Of a DNA stretch of 38,573 bases, positions 8,324-14,739 are shown piece by piece. How positions within the stretch are numbered: position 1 is the first letter of the stretch; every line of letters begins with the position of its first letter. The position numbers were made by a program, and so were the translations under genes. The notes under the pieces were generated by a model. It was given only the letters and a program-made list of their open reading frames with translations. It did no database searches and had not been told where the DNA came from. Origin of the DNA: JBAWVR01 sp037147155 (GTDB taxonomy: Bacteria; Patescibacteriota; Minisyncoccia; Phycocordibacterales; GWA1-40-21); assembly GCA_037147155.1 (NCBI GenBank), contig JBAWVR010000002.1, positions 1 to 38,573 of the forward strand, given 5' to 3'.

Positions 8324-8797
8324 TCACCGTTCTTCTTCGTAGAAGGTGACTAATGTCTTTCCTTGTTGGGAACTTATCCAGACGGTTTGGTCTTTGGGGA
8401 CTTCGCCGTACTGGGTGAGGGAGAAGGGTCCAATTGTCGACGTCACATAGATTGGACGTTCGGCTGTCCAACGACATGGTCCAATGATTGGATCCCAGTA
8501 ACCCTTCACGACCTCCAGGTTACTCACCGCTACCCGTTTGATAGGTAGGGGCATAGTGTACGCTTGGGGTGGCACAATGGTTTGGCTGGGTTGAGTCGGA
8601 AAGATGACTGTTGGGGCCGGAATCACGGTTGTTGCCGGTTTGATTGGTGTTTCAACTTTGATGGTGGTTTGACAATTGTGTTTGTTACCATGCGTGGTTA
8701 CAAACTTTCTGGTCACAGCCACAGTACAAAGAGTAAAAATCACCAAACAAGTCAGGCAAACAATGATGCCGGTCTTCTCGAACTTGGGGGTGTACAT
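8324..8797 (-). CDS. Membrane-anchored protein of unknown function, accessory type
   Basis: 157 residues. A hydrophobic N-terminal anchor (about 11-31) is followed by a Thr/Pro/Ile-rich linker (about 45-85) and a compact C-terminal domain of about 70 residues with several Trp and Tyr (for example GYWDPIIGPCRW). I do not recognise the domain. The ATG is preceded by a strong SD (AGGAGG), unlike neighbouring core genes, and base composition is richer in GC. It is flanked by a terminator and an operator-like palindrome, so it is a self-contained unit. Confidence 0.7.
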   Translation of the reverse strand: MYTPKFEKTGIIVCLTCLVIFTLCTVAVTRKFVTTHGNKHNCQTTIKVETPIKPATTVIPAPTVIFPTQPSQTIVPPQAYTMPLPIKRVAVSNLEVVKGYWDPIIGPCRWTAERPIYVTSTIGPFSLTQYGEVPKDQTVWISSQQGKTLVTFYEEER

Positions 8798-8832
8798 GCT
8801 TTTTCCTCCTGCTAGATGAAATTATGTCTGGA

Positions 8833-8867
8833 AAAATATATACCATCCGGTATATTTCTTTGAATCT
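8833..8867 (-). promoter_or_regulatory. Promoter with operator-like palindrome
   Basis: On the minus strand TTCAAA and an extended -10 TGGTATATA are 16 nt apart. A palindrome with 7-bp arms (ATATACC and GGTATAT, 4-nt spacer, 8838-8855) overlaps the -10 region. Its position would suit a repressor binding site for the 157-residue protein. Confidence 0.5.
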
Positions 8868-8921
8868 TTCATTATAATAACATAGTGAAGATATAAAGTC
8901 AAAGACAAACAAAGAGGGGAT

Positions 8922-8950
8922 TTGACTTTTTGGCCCAAATAAACGATAAT
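8922..8950 (+). promoter_or_regulatory. Promoter of tRNA-Leu(TAG)
   Basis: TTGACT at 8922-8927 and GATAAT at 8945-8950 are spaced 17 nt apart. The predicted start is 3-4 nt before the mature tRNA 5' end. Confidence 0.8.
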
Positions 8951-8960
8951 TTAACCCAAT

Positions 8961-9042
8961 GCGCGAGTGGCGAAATTGGTACACGCACTTGCCTTAGGAG
9001 CAAGCGGGGCAACCCATGGAGGTTCAAATCCTCTCTCGCGCA
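8961..9042 (+). tRNA. tRNA-Leu (anticodon TAG)
   Basis: The acceptor stem GCGCGAG pairs with CTCGCGC and the discriminator is A. The anticodon stem CTTGC/GCAAG holds loop CTTAGGA, giving TAG. A long variable arm marks a class II tRNA, and the T-arm AGGTTCAAATCCT is normal. CCA is not encoded. Confidence 0.96.
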
Positions 9043-9043
9043 C

Positions 9044-9077
9044 AAATTAAAATCCCCGAATGGGGATATTTTAATTT
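9044..9077 (+). terminator. Terminator after tRNA-Leu(TAG)
   Basis: A hairpin with CCCC/GGGG core and A/T-rich lower stem (AAATTAAAAT against ATATTTTAATTT) starts one base after the tRNA. It separates the tRNA from the trailer module. Confidence 0.8.
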
Positions 9078-9078
9078 G

Positions 9079-9266
9079 TGCGCGAGAAACGAGCAATGGG
9101 AATTGCTCGTGTGAGGATTTGAAAGACGGAAGAATATTTTTAGTAAAAAATATTCTGAGTCGGGGTTGCGACCAGTTTTGGCTGACTGAGACAAAACTGA
9201 GTTGTGACCGAGTCCTCCTTATTCTGTCTCGAAGACGATCAGTAAATTATTCCTGACCGAGTCCTT
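9079..9266 (+). repeat. tRNA-trailer module, tRNA-Leu(TAG)
   Basis: The element begins with the reverse complement of the tRNA acceptor (TGCGCGAG, 9079-9086) and then of the T-arm (GAGGATTTGAAAGACGG, 9113-9129). Next come a perfect AT hairpin with a TTAGTAA centre, the core GAGTCGGGGTTGCGA, a second hairpin (AGTTTTG/CAAAACT), and GTGACCGAGTCCTCC, which carries a sense-direction GTCCTC. A partial extra arm with GACGA runs to about 9266. It shares its landmarks with seven other modules in the window. It is probably not protein coding. Confidence 0.8.
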
Positions 9267-9281
9267 TAAATGTGCTATTAT
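9253..9281 (+). promoter_or_regulatory. Promoter, leaderless configuration
   Basis: CTGACC at 9253-9258 and TATTAT at 9276-9281 are 17 nt apart. The -10 ends 7 nt before the ATG at 9289, so the transcript should begin at or next to the start codon. The -35 box falls in the end of the tRNA-trailer module. Confidence 0.65.
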
Positions 9282-9288
9282 TATCTCT

Positions 9289-10146
9289 ATGGAAAAGGAA
9301 CAATTAAGTAATACTGTTAAACAATTTAGTCCGGAATATCAGTCTACATTAGATGAGATTGATAAAATTTCAAACCTTTCACAGGAAGAGCAGGGAAAAT
9401 ACATTAATGAAAGAATAAAAAAACTTTCTGATACTGCTGAAAAAGGAGAAATGTCGACAAGGGGTAAAAAAGTCTGCAATGGTTTTGTTGGTCCAGACAT
9501 GCTGATTCGAAGGAATATTCTTGTTGATCCAATTGTCTTAGATGACCCTTCTTTGTATCAAACCATGTTCGAAACCTTGAAGATGTTTAGAGGGGTTGAA
9601 CACATGAAAGATAAAACCCTGAGACAATTACATATAGGGCTTATTCAGTGGACGATTTCGAAATATTTCGGTAACGAGATCCCGTATAAGGAAACAGAAA
9701 CTGAAAATCGGAATTTTTATATGGAGCGAAGTGGGGCAGATAGCCCGGAAATATCAATATCTGAGCTTAAGGGCAAGGGGTTTGCGGTTTGTGCAGAAAA
9801 AAGTTCTGTAGCCGAAAACCTTTTGGTTTTTTCTGGTCTCGAAGCAAAACTAGTAGTGTCCACCGAATGCCGCATTCCAGAAGAAGCTGAAGAGAGTGGA
9901 CACTATTATAATATTATTTTGGGACCAACCCAAAAGTTTATTTATGATCCGTCCAATCCTAAGTTGGTCACTAATAGTAATGGAAAATTGATCAATTATA
10001 ATCCAGCGATGTATCGGATTAGCGATGAGGATTATGAGAAGTTGATGAATGGAGGGGCGGTAACTGTAGTCCATGTGGACACGGAGGTGTCGGATGGTAT
10101 AGAAAAAAATATCGAAAGTCGACGAGTGTATGGTGGGGTAAAATAA
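9289..10146 (+). CDS. Putative transglutaminase-like cysteine peptidase domain protein
   Basis: 285 residues. The N-terminal ~60 are a charged helical region. The C-terminal half shows an ordered Cys-His-Asp pattern typical of the transglutaminase-like fold: GKGFAVCAEKSSVAENLLVFSGLEA (here split: AVCAEKSS, then VFSGLEAKLV) around residue 165, GHYYNII near 204, and FIYDPSNPK near 217. The Cys is followed by a helix and the His and Asp lie on consecutive strands, as in that family. It has no signal peptide and appears leaderless. Function is inferred from pattern only. It could act on proteins or peptides inside the cell, or be inactive. Confidence 0.55.
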   Translation: MEKEQLSNTVKQFSPEYQSTLDEIDKISNLSQEEQGKYINERIKKLSDTAEKGEMSTRGKKVCNGFVGPDMLIRRNILVDPIVLDDPSLYQTMFETLKMFRGVEHMKDKTLRQLHIGLIQWTISKYFGNEIPYKETETENRNFYMERSGADSPEISISELKGKGFAVCAEKSSVAENLLVFSGLEAKLVVSTECRIPEEAEESGHYYNIILGPTQKFIYDPSNPKLVTNSNGKLINYNPAMYRISDEDYEKLMNGGAVTVVHVDTEVSDGIEKNIESRRVYGGVK

Positions 10147-10272
10147 TCAAACTGGTATATAGTAAGTAATCGGTGATTAAATAGCAAAGTAAGCAACAAT
10201 GATTTCCAAAATAGAAGTGGCAATTTTCACCTTGCCTTTTCTCATTTTATTTGTTATTTTAATGTAGCAGAC

Positions 10273-10371
10273 AAAATATGCGCCCATACCCGCTCACTTG
10301 AAGACAGGTGCTTCGGGCAAGGCTCAGTTGGCTGATAGTGTTGGTAAAATATGCGCCCATAGCTCAGTTGG
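10273..10371 (+). repeat. Degenerate partial copy of the tRNA-Lys 5' region, with direct repeat
   Basis: The 16-nt sequence AAAATATGCGCCCATA occurs at 10273-10288 and again at 10346-10361, where it forms the start of the real tRNA-Lys. Between them GGCTCAGTTGG (10321-10331) repeats the D-arm of the tRNA. The intervening CTTGAAGACAGG resembles the TTGAAAGACGG landmark of the trailer modules. It looks like a decayed tRNA duplication or an insertion scar. Confidence 0.7.
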
Positions 10372-10425
10372 TAGAGCAGTCGCCTCTTAAGCGATTGGTC
10401 GTAGGTTCGAATCCTACTGGGCGCA
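10353..10425 (+). tRNA. tRNA-Lys (anticodon CTT)
   Basis: Acceptor GCGCCCA pairs with TGGGCGC, discriminator A. The anticodon stem GTCGC/GCGAT holds loop CTCTTAA, giving CTT. D-arm AGCTCAGTTGGTAGAGC and T-arm GTAGGTTCGAATCCTAC are standard. CCA is not encoded. Confidence 0.97.
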
Positions 10426-10438
10426 CATCATAAATATT

Positions 10439-10468
10439 AAAAACCACCAGCTGTCCCTGGTGGTTTTG
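10439..10468 (+). terminator. Terminator after tRNA-Lys
   Basis: AAAACCACCAG and CTGGTGGTTTT form an 11-bp stem followed by GTTTAT. The flanking CATCATAAA/TTTATGATG sequences extend the inverted repeat to the tRNA 3' end. Confidence 0.88.
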
Positions 10469-10472
10469 TTTA

Positions 10473-10562
10473 TGATGTGCGAGCCGGAGTGCGACGGCAC
10501 GAGGCGGGGTCGCGGGTTTTTCTAGCAAGAAAAAACCTGTGACCACAATAAGTGTGCGCCCA
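10473..10562 (+). repeat. tRNA-trailer module, tRNA-Lys (shorter variant)
   Basis: The element has a GACGG motif at 10492-10496, the core GAGGCGGGGTCGCGG, a long hairpin around CTAGCAAG (GGTTTTT against AAAAACC), then GTGACC, and ends with GTGCGCCC, the reverse complement of the tRNA acceptor. The first landmark is more diverged than in other modules. No coding frame is credible here. Confidence 0.65.
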
Positions 10563-10658
10563 CAAAATTATTTTTCGAAGGAGAAAAGCGTACTCGCGGT
10601 CCTACCAGTTTTATTTAATGAGTACTTTTATTTCTGAATATTCTAGAATACGATTATT

Positions 10659-11279
10659 CTACCTTTTGAAATAATTATCAACGGTTGGTTCTAGGTCGGC
10701 AACTTCGTCTAATATTTTATAGTAGTTACCTTTCAAAAGAAAATCTTCTGAATGAAAACCCCAAGTTACAGCTATTGATCCAACACCAGCCTTTTCTGCT
10801 TCAATTAGATCACCGAGAGTGTCGGTAATAAATAAACAGTCTTCCTGCTTTAAATCATTATTGACCATTACCATCTTTATTTTTTCAACTTTACTTTTAT
10901 GTACATCATTACCAAGTATTTCACCAAAAAAGTGCCTTATATTATGCTTGGTCATAAAGTCACGAATAAGATCAGTTTTTGTAGATGAAATCACAACCAT
11001 TTTATATTTTTCAGATAGATTTTTAAGAGCGTCAGTCATCCCTGGAAAAACTTTTACGTCATTCAATAAACCTCTGCCGTATTCTATAAAATAATCAATT
11101 TCATGATTACACTTATCATCATGAACACTATGTTTTTCGAAATCATTAATATTTCCCGTAAAAAAGTTTTGGTAATTATCTATGGTTATATTTGGACAGG
11201 TTACTTTTTGCGCTATATAACCATTGTTCAGAGAGTCAGCGATCACACCGTCAAAATCAAATAAAACATACTTATTCAT
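10659..11279 (-). CDS. HAD-superfamily hydrolase, phosphoglycolate phosphatase-like
   Basis: 206 residues. Motif I is FDFDGVIADS at residues 8-17 (nucleophile Asp9 and acid/base Asp11), motif II is VVISSTK near 95, motif III a Lys near 130, and motif IV ITDTLGDLIEAEKAG near 150-164. The cap is a small helical C1 type. The family removes phosphate from small metabolites, and this substrate cannot be read from sequence. The start is the only ATG before motif I. It lies head-on to the tRNA-Leu(TAA) region, with no visible operon partner. Confidence 0.88.
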   Translation of the reverse strand: MNKYVLFDFDGVIADSLNNGYIAQKVTCPNITIDNYQNFFTGNINDFEKHSVHDDKCNHEIDYFIEYGRGLLNDVKVFPGMTDALKNLSEKYKMVVISSTKTDLIRDFMTKHNIRHFFGEILGNDVHKSKVEKIKMVMVNNDLKQEDCLFITDTLGDLIEAEKAGVGSIAVTWGFHSEDFLLKGNYYKILDEVADLEPTVDNYFKR

Positions 11280-11324
11280 TCCAAAAGTATATCATAATTA
11301 CCCAGATGGCAGAAAGTTTTCCCT

Positions 11325-11390
11325 CGAGTCCCACCTCGGGCGTCAAAAAAACACCTTACGGTGTTTATTTTGTGCCCGAGGTGGGACTCG
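11325..11390 (-). repeat. Perfect inverted copy of the tRNA-Leu(TAA) 3' end
   Basis: The last 17 nt of the acceptor/T-arm (11374-11390) are repeated exactly in inverted orientation at 11325-11341. A terminator hairpin (AACACC/GGTGTT, about 11349-11366) sits between the two arms. This is the simplest form of the tRNA-trailer structure, without the central core. Confidence 0.9.
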
Positions 11391-11455
11391 AACCCACACG
11401 GCCTTACGACCCCGAGATTTTAAGTCTCGTACGGCTACCATTACGTCACTCGGGC
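11373..11455 (-). tRNA. tRNA-Leu (anticodon TAA)
   Basis: On the minus strand acceptor GCCCGAG pairs with CTCGGGC, discriminator A. Anticodon stem CGAGA/TCTCG holds loop CTTAAAA, giving TAA. The long variable arm and T-arm GTGGGTTCGAGTCCCAC are intact. CCA is not encoded. Confidence 0.96.
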
Positions 11456-11463
11456 ATTTTGGG

Positions 11464-11593
11464 GCCTTGCGGCCTGGGGTATCATCGGTCACAACTCTCC
11501 TTCACACCGTCGTGTTCGGTCGGTCGCGACCCCGCCTCGCGGCCGAACCTTGCTAGGTTCGGACTTCGTTCGCTGCGGCTTTCGATTCTCCCC
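11464..11593 (-). repeat. tRNA-trailer module, tRNA-Cys
   Basis: Read on the minus strand, it starts with GGGGAGAATCGAAAGCCGC (reverse complement of the tRNA-Cys T-arm plus the landmark). It continues with the hairpin CCGAACCTAGCAAGGTTCGG, the core GAGGCGGGGTCGCGA, a GACGG-containing arm, GTTGTGACCGATGATACCCC and then AGGCC, a sense-like tRNA end. It fills the space between tRNA-Cys and tRNA-Leu(TAA) and is more GC-rich than the surroundings. Confidence 0.8.
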
Positions 11594-11618
11594 AAAAAAT
11601 CGCTAACGCGATTTTTTT
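11594..11618 (-). terminator. Terminator after tRNA-Cys
   Basis: AAAAAATCGC and GCGATTTTTT form a 10-bp stem around TAAC, directly next to the tRNA 3' end and before the trailer module. Confidence 0.85.
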
Positions 11619-11619
11619 G

Positions 11620-11691
11620 AGGCCTGGGGGAGAATCGAACTCCCGCATATTCCTTTTGCAGAGGAATGCTTTACCACTTAGCAACCAGGCC
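11620..11691 (-). tRNA. tRNA-Cys (anticodon GCA)
   Basis: On the minus strand acceptor GGCCTGG pairs with CCAGGCC, discriminator T (unusual in general but standard for tRNA-Cys). Anticodon stem TTCCT/AGGAA holds loop CTGCAAA, giving GCA. T-arm GGGAGTTCGATTCTCCC is intact. A CCGTC/GACGG hairpin lies just upstream, at about 11697-11710. Confidence 0.96.
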
Positions 11692-11730
11692 TTGTCCGTC
11701 TTTTGACGGTGTATTTACTACCGCTATATT

Positions 11731-12069
11731 CTAAAGTTTATTCATCAAATCGTCAATCTTCTGGCGATGCTTCTCTCCGAGGTCCAATTTAAAATCAAAA
11801 GTTGGAACGCGTCCGATTCGCACTTCGCTCATAAAATATTTACGAAACTCCCCACGCATACGCTTGAGAAAATCCTCAGCTTCTGGTTGCTTGTGTACTG
11901 GCATAACGGTGTAGAGTATATAGGCCAATTTACCAGCGTCCGCGAGCTGAACTCCAGTTACAGTAATGAGAGAGATACGACTGGACTCACGTTGAAGAAA
12001 CAACGCGGCTTTTTCGCGAATCATTTCTGCCAATCTACCGTCTCTACTTGAATTGTTTTTAATTTCCAT
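11731..12069 (-). CDS. rbfA: Ribosome-binding factor A
   Basis: 112 residues, the usual length. RbfA is a KH-fold protein that binds the 30S subunit and helps mature the 16S rRNA 5' end. The N-terminal helix with RLAEMIREKAALFLQ, the strand region SLITVTGVQLADAGKLAYILYTV, and the C-terminal VRIGRVPTFDFKLD are characteristic. It starts 1 nt after the infB stop, so it is the second gene of an infB-rbfA operon, a classic order. Confidence 0.92.
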   Translation of the reverse strand: MEIKNNSSRDGRLAEMIREKAALFLQRESSRISLITVTGVQLADAGKLAYILYTVMPVHKQPEAEDFLKRMRGEFRKYFMSEVRIGRVPTFDFKLDLGEKHRQKIDDLMNKL

Positions 12070-12070
12070 A

Positions 12071-13570
12071 TTATTTTTCTATCATCTTATAGGCTACTAT
12101 TTTATCTCCCGGGGCTGGTTCAACGCTCATCTGCAGTAAACAACCGAACTCGACACCTTCACGCACTTCTTTAGTTTTTTCTTTTTGCTGTTGGAGTCCA
12201 TTAATTTTGCCTTTACCAATTTCTTCTTCACCACGCATTAACTTCACATCGTCACCAACTTCAATCTTTTCTTTTTCTACTCGGCCACCGATCACATACT
12301 TATCTTTGACCGAACTGAAGACTTTGAGAATCTTGGCCTGGCCAGAATTTTCTTCGGCCATAATCTTTGGTGTGCGGGAAGTCATGATTTCTTCCACGTA
12401 CTCAGAAAGCTTGTAGATAATGTTGAAAAGTTTAATTTCAATACCGTTTCTCTCAGCCATACCACGAGCTTGGGGGTCAACTTTGACTTCAAAGCCGAGT
12501 ACCAAAGAACCAGGAGTGCTATTGGCAGTCTTGATATCTGTTTCGGTAATATCGCCAACTCCAGAATAAATTACACGAACTTTGACTCGCTCGTTTTTAA
12601 TCTTGGCTAATTCATGACCCACACCTTCTAGAGTTCCAATATTATCGGTCTTGATAATCAAATCAACAAAAGTAGTGCACTCAGCTTCACCTTCGGCACA
12701 TGGAGAACAGAAGTTAATTTTGGTAATATCTTCTTTGAAACTACTAGCCAATTCTTCGGCTTCACTCTTGGTGGCAACAGTGGTAAAAGGGTAGCCGGCT
12801 TTAGGCATCTTGTTCCAACCGATCACTTTTACTGGAGAAGAGAATTGGGCCTCAGTAATTTTTTTACCAAGGAAGTTTTCCATCATACGAGTCGGAACAT
12901 AGGCATCACCACAGACTACAAACTCGCTAGGATTGATTGAACCATTTTTAATTACCAAAGTAGCAGACATACCTTTCTTGCTATCCATCATGGTTTCAAT
13001 CACAGTACCGTCAGCAGGTAGAGTTGGGTCACCACGGAGTTCTTCCATTTCCGCCACAAGCAGCATCATGTCGAGCAAATCAGACACACCTTGGCCGGTC
13101 TTGGCTGAGATGGGGACAAAGGGGACTGAGCCACCAAAACCCTCAAGATAGACTTCATTTTCAGCTAGATTGATTTTAATTTTTTCTACATCAGCCCCTG
13201 GTCTGTCGATTTTGTTGATAGCGACAATGTATGGCAAACCACTAGCCTTGATACAGTGCAAAGCTTCCAAGGTTTGTTTTTTGACGCCGTCTTCAGCCGA
13301 GACCACCAGGATAGCAATATCAGCAATTTCTACACCGCGAGCTCGAATACCACCAAAGGCCTCGTGTCCCGGAGTATCGAGAAAAGTAATTTTATGGCCA
13401 TTGTGCTCCACTTCATATGCAGAAACTTTTTGGGTAATACCACCAGCTTCGCCGTCAACAATATTGGTTTTGCGAATATAATCTAGGAGCGTGGATTTTC
13501 CATGGTCAACATGCCCGACGATACAAATCACCGGTGGACGGACAATTAGGTTGTTTTTATTTTCTGACAT
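12071..13570 (-). CDS. infB: Translation initiation factor IF-2, minimal form
   Basis: 499 residues. IF-2 is the GTPase that delivers fMet-tRNA to the 30S subunit. GTPase motifs are G1 GHVDHGKST (about 18-26), G3 DTPGHE, G4 NKID and G5 SAK, followed by domains II-IV. Only ~12 residues precede the G domain, so the large N-terminal IF2-N region of most bacteria is absent. Such short forms occur in reduced CPR genomes. A GAGTC/GACTC hairpin lies directly upstream. Confidence 0.96.
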   Translation of the reverse strand: MSENKNNLIVRPPVICIVGHVDHGKSTLLDYIRKTNIVDGEAGGITQKVSAYEVEHNGHKITFLDTPGHEAFGGIRARGVEIADIAILVVSAEDGVKKQTLEALHCIKASGLPYIVAINKIDRPGADVEKIKINLAENEVYLEGFGGSVPFVPISAKTGQGVSDLLDMMLLVAEMEELRGDPTLPADGTVIETMMDSKKGMSATLVIKNGSINPSEFVVCGDAYVPTRMMENFLGKKITEAQFSSPVKVIGWNKMPKAGYPFTTVATKSEAEELASSFKEDITKINFCSPCAEGEAECTTFVDLIIKTDNIGTLEGVGHELAKIKNERVKVRVIYSGVGDITETDIKTANSTPGSLVLGFEVKVDPQARGMAERNGIEIKLFNIIYKLSEYVEEIMTSRTPKIMAEENSGQAKILKVFSSVKDKYVIGGRVEKEKIEVGDDVKLMRGEEEIGKGKINGLQQQKEKTKEVREGVEFGCLLQMSVEPAPGDKIVAYKMIEK

Positions 13571-13582
13571 AGAAAAATTTAA

Positions 13583-13608
13583 TCCGAGTCTTATGAATTT
13601 GACTCGGA
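13583..13608 (-). terminator. Hairpin between the DUF4446 gene and infB
   Basis: An 8-bp perfect stem (TCCGAGTC/GACTCGGA) with a 10-nt loop, read on the minus strand, is followed by TTAAATTTTT. It may end the DUF4446 transcript or act as an attenuator for infB, since it sits only 12 nt before the infB start. Confidence 0.6.
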
Positions 13609-13612
13609 CTGA

Positions 13613-14083
13613 TTAGTTCAAACGCTCGCTAGTTTCACTGGCCTTGCCGAGAGCATCGCGCTCCTCAACAGTCATTTCAAAGGATGAATTGCCAGCTTTG
13701 ACCGGCTTGGAAAAGATACTAGTATGCTCTCGTGAATAGAGAGTGGAAATCACTACTCCATCACCGTTTTCGTTTACAAAGGCTGTGGCAAAACTTTGAT
13801 TGCCACCTTCACCGACGCCACGCCACGGATTGAAACGAATGGTCTCAACACCACTAATAGCCTTCTTGGCCTTGGTGTGAAGTACTGCCAAATGTTTTTC
13901 GTTTTCGTTTTGGTCTTTTTCCAAATGTTCTATTTTAGCCTTAAGATTAGCGATAGAATCGTCTATCGTCTCACCTCGGCCAACTAGAAGTTTGCTCAAC
14001 TTTATTTCCAATCTAATTATCCAAAAAATTAAGAGGAAAAAAATCAAAACCGCGGAAATTAATTTGTAAGTTTCGAGATCCAT
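13613..14083 (-). CDS. DUF4446 family membrane protein
   Basis: 156 residues from the ATG at 14083. One N-terminal transmembrane helix (LISAVLIFFLLIFWII) is followed by a coiled coil (about 35-70) and a beta-rich C-terminal domain with RFNPWRGVGEGGNQSF and NENGDGVVISTLYSRE, the DUF4446 signature. The function of the family is unknown. A TTG 21 nt upstream lengthens the frame but falls in the promoter. A -10 box 9 nt before the ATG suggests a leaderless mRNA. It lies just upstream of infB on the same strand. Confidence 0.82.
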   Translation of the reverse strand: MDLETYKLISAVLIFFLLIFWIIRLEIKLSKLLVGRGETIDDSIANLKAKIEHLEKDQNENEKHLAVLHTKAKKAISGVETIRFNPWRGVGEGGNQSFATAFVNENGDGVVISTLYSREHTSIFSKPVKAGNSSFEMTVEERDALGKASETSERLN

Positions 14084-14092
14084 ACAAAAAAG

Positions 14093-14121
14093 ATTATATA
14101 CCAAAAGGACCTAAAAAACAA
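14093..14121 (-). promoter_or_regulatory. Promoter of the DUF4446 gene, leaderless configuration
   Basis: On the minus strand TTGTTT and TATAAT are 17 nt apart. Only 9 nt separate the -10 from the ATG. It is back-to-back with the plus-strand promoter at 14134-14163. Confidence 0.7.
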
Positions 14122-14133
14122 CTATTCCCGAAC

Positions 14134-14163
14134 TTGGATATATTTTGGTTTTATGTATATAAT
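14134..14163 (+). promoter_or_regulatory. Promoter of the accessory gene at 14213
   Basis: TTGGAT at 14134-14139 and TATAAT at 14158-14163 are spaced 18 nt apart. The predicted leader is ~43 nt and includes a GGAGGTG SD. Confidence 0.6.
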
Positions 14164-14212
14164 TATATTCAAAGGTTCCAACTATAAATAAATAACAAAA
14201 TGGAGGTGTCTC

Positions 14213-14683
14213 ATGAAAAGACAATGCAGTCTAATAGAAATTCCGGAATATAGATGTCTTGTTAGCATTCACCACACTGAAGCAGCGGCAGAAGACCCAT
14301 TAGAACTCAAGGCCGATGTTTTGGAGATAATCGACAAGCTGGGTGAGAGGAAGGTAAAGAATGCTATCAAAATCAACCGACGAACCTGTACTGTTGGTCA
14401 GATTGTGTGGCAGGAAATCCCTGTTGATGATACACCCGAGTCTATCGGAGATCAGAAACAATTTTTTAGTTTACTCGAGTATCTCGGAGTGGTAGCAAAG
14501 TCAGATCAGTCTGGATTCGATATTTACTACACTGGTTCCAAAGTGTTGATTCTAAACACTGAGGATGAGAAACTTCATTTTGCCAGGGAAAGCGACGCTG
14601 AAGATTACGCCAAACGTTTGTTTGGAGAAAATCTTCAAGAGAAAGGAGTGTCGATTGTCCCATTTGTGGCTGTAGTGGTTTAG
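14213..14683 (+). CDS. Protein of unknown function, accessory type
   Basis: I do not recognise this 156-residue soluble protein. It has mixed alpha/beta composition with no membrane segment and no signal peptide. Visible features are an N-terminal strand region (CLVSIHH), an acidic helix (ALKLEADVLEII-like) and a C-terminal hydrophobic strand, VSIVPFVAVVV. It has a strong SD (GGAGGTG, 6 nt before the ATG), its own promoter and a GC-rich terminator. This places it in the same class as the genes at 22905, 25714 and 35975. Confidence 0.65.
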   Translation: MKRQCSLIEIPEYRCLVSIHHTEAAAEDPLELKADVLEIIDKLGERKVKNAIKINRRTCTVGQIVWQEIPVDDTPESIGDQKQFFSLLEYLGVVAKSDQSGFDIYYTGSKVLILNTEDEKLHFARESDAEDYAKRLFGENLQEKGVSIVPFVAVVV

Positions 14684-14686
14684 GGG

Positions 14687-14717
14687 GGCCGGCGCGAAGT
14701 TACGCGCCGGCCTTTTA
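14687..14717 (+). terminator. GC-rich intrinsic terminator
   Basis: A perfect 10-bp stem, GGCCGGCGCG and its complement, with a 6-nt loop and a T run, follows the accessory gene. Confidence 0.92.
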
Positions 14718-14739
14718 ATTTGTCCTGTTTTGTGTTTTA

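Noticed and set aside
8930..9256. A 108-codon plus-strand frame over tRNA-Leu(TAG) and its trailer
   Set aside because: It reads straight through a clear tRNA, a terminator and a repeat module.
10199..10267. A 22-codon hydrophobic frame starting at ATG 10199
   Set aside because: No SD and no leaderless promoter at the right distance. Short hydrophobic frames are frequent by chance in AT-rich DNA.
11192..11620. Long frames across the tRNA-Leu(TAA)/tRNA-Cys region
   Set aside because: They run over two tRNAs and the GC-rich trailer module. The openness is due to base composition.
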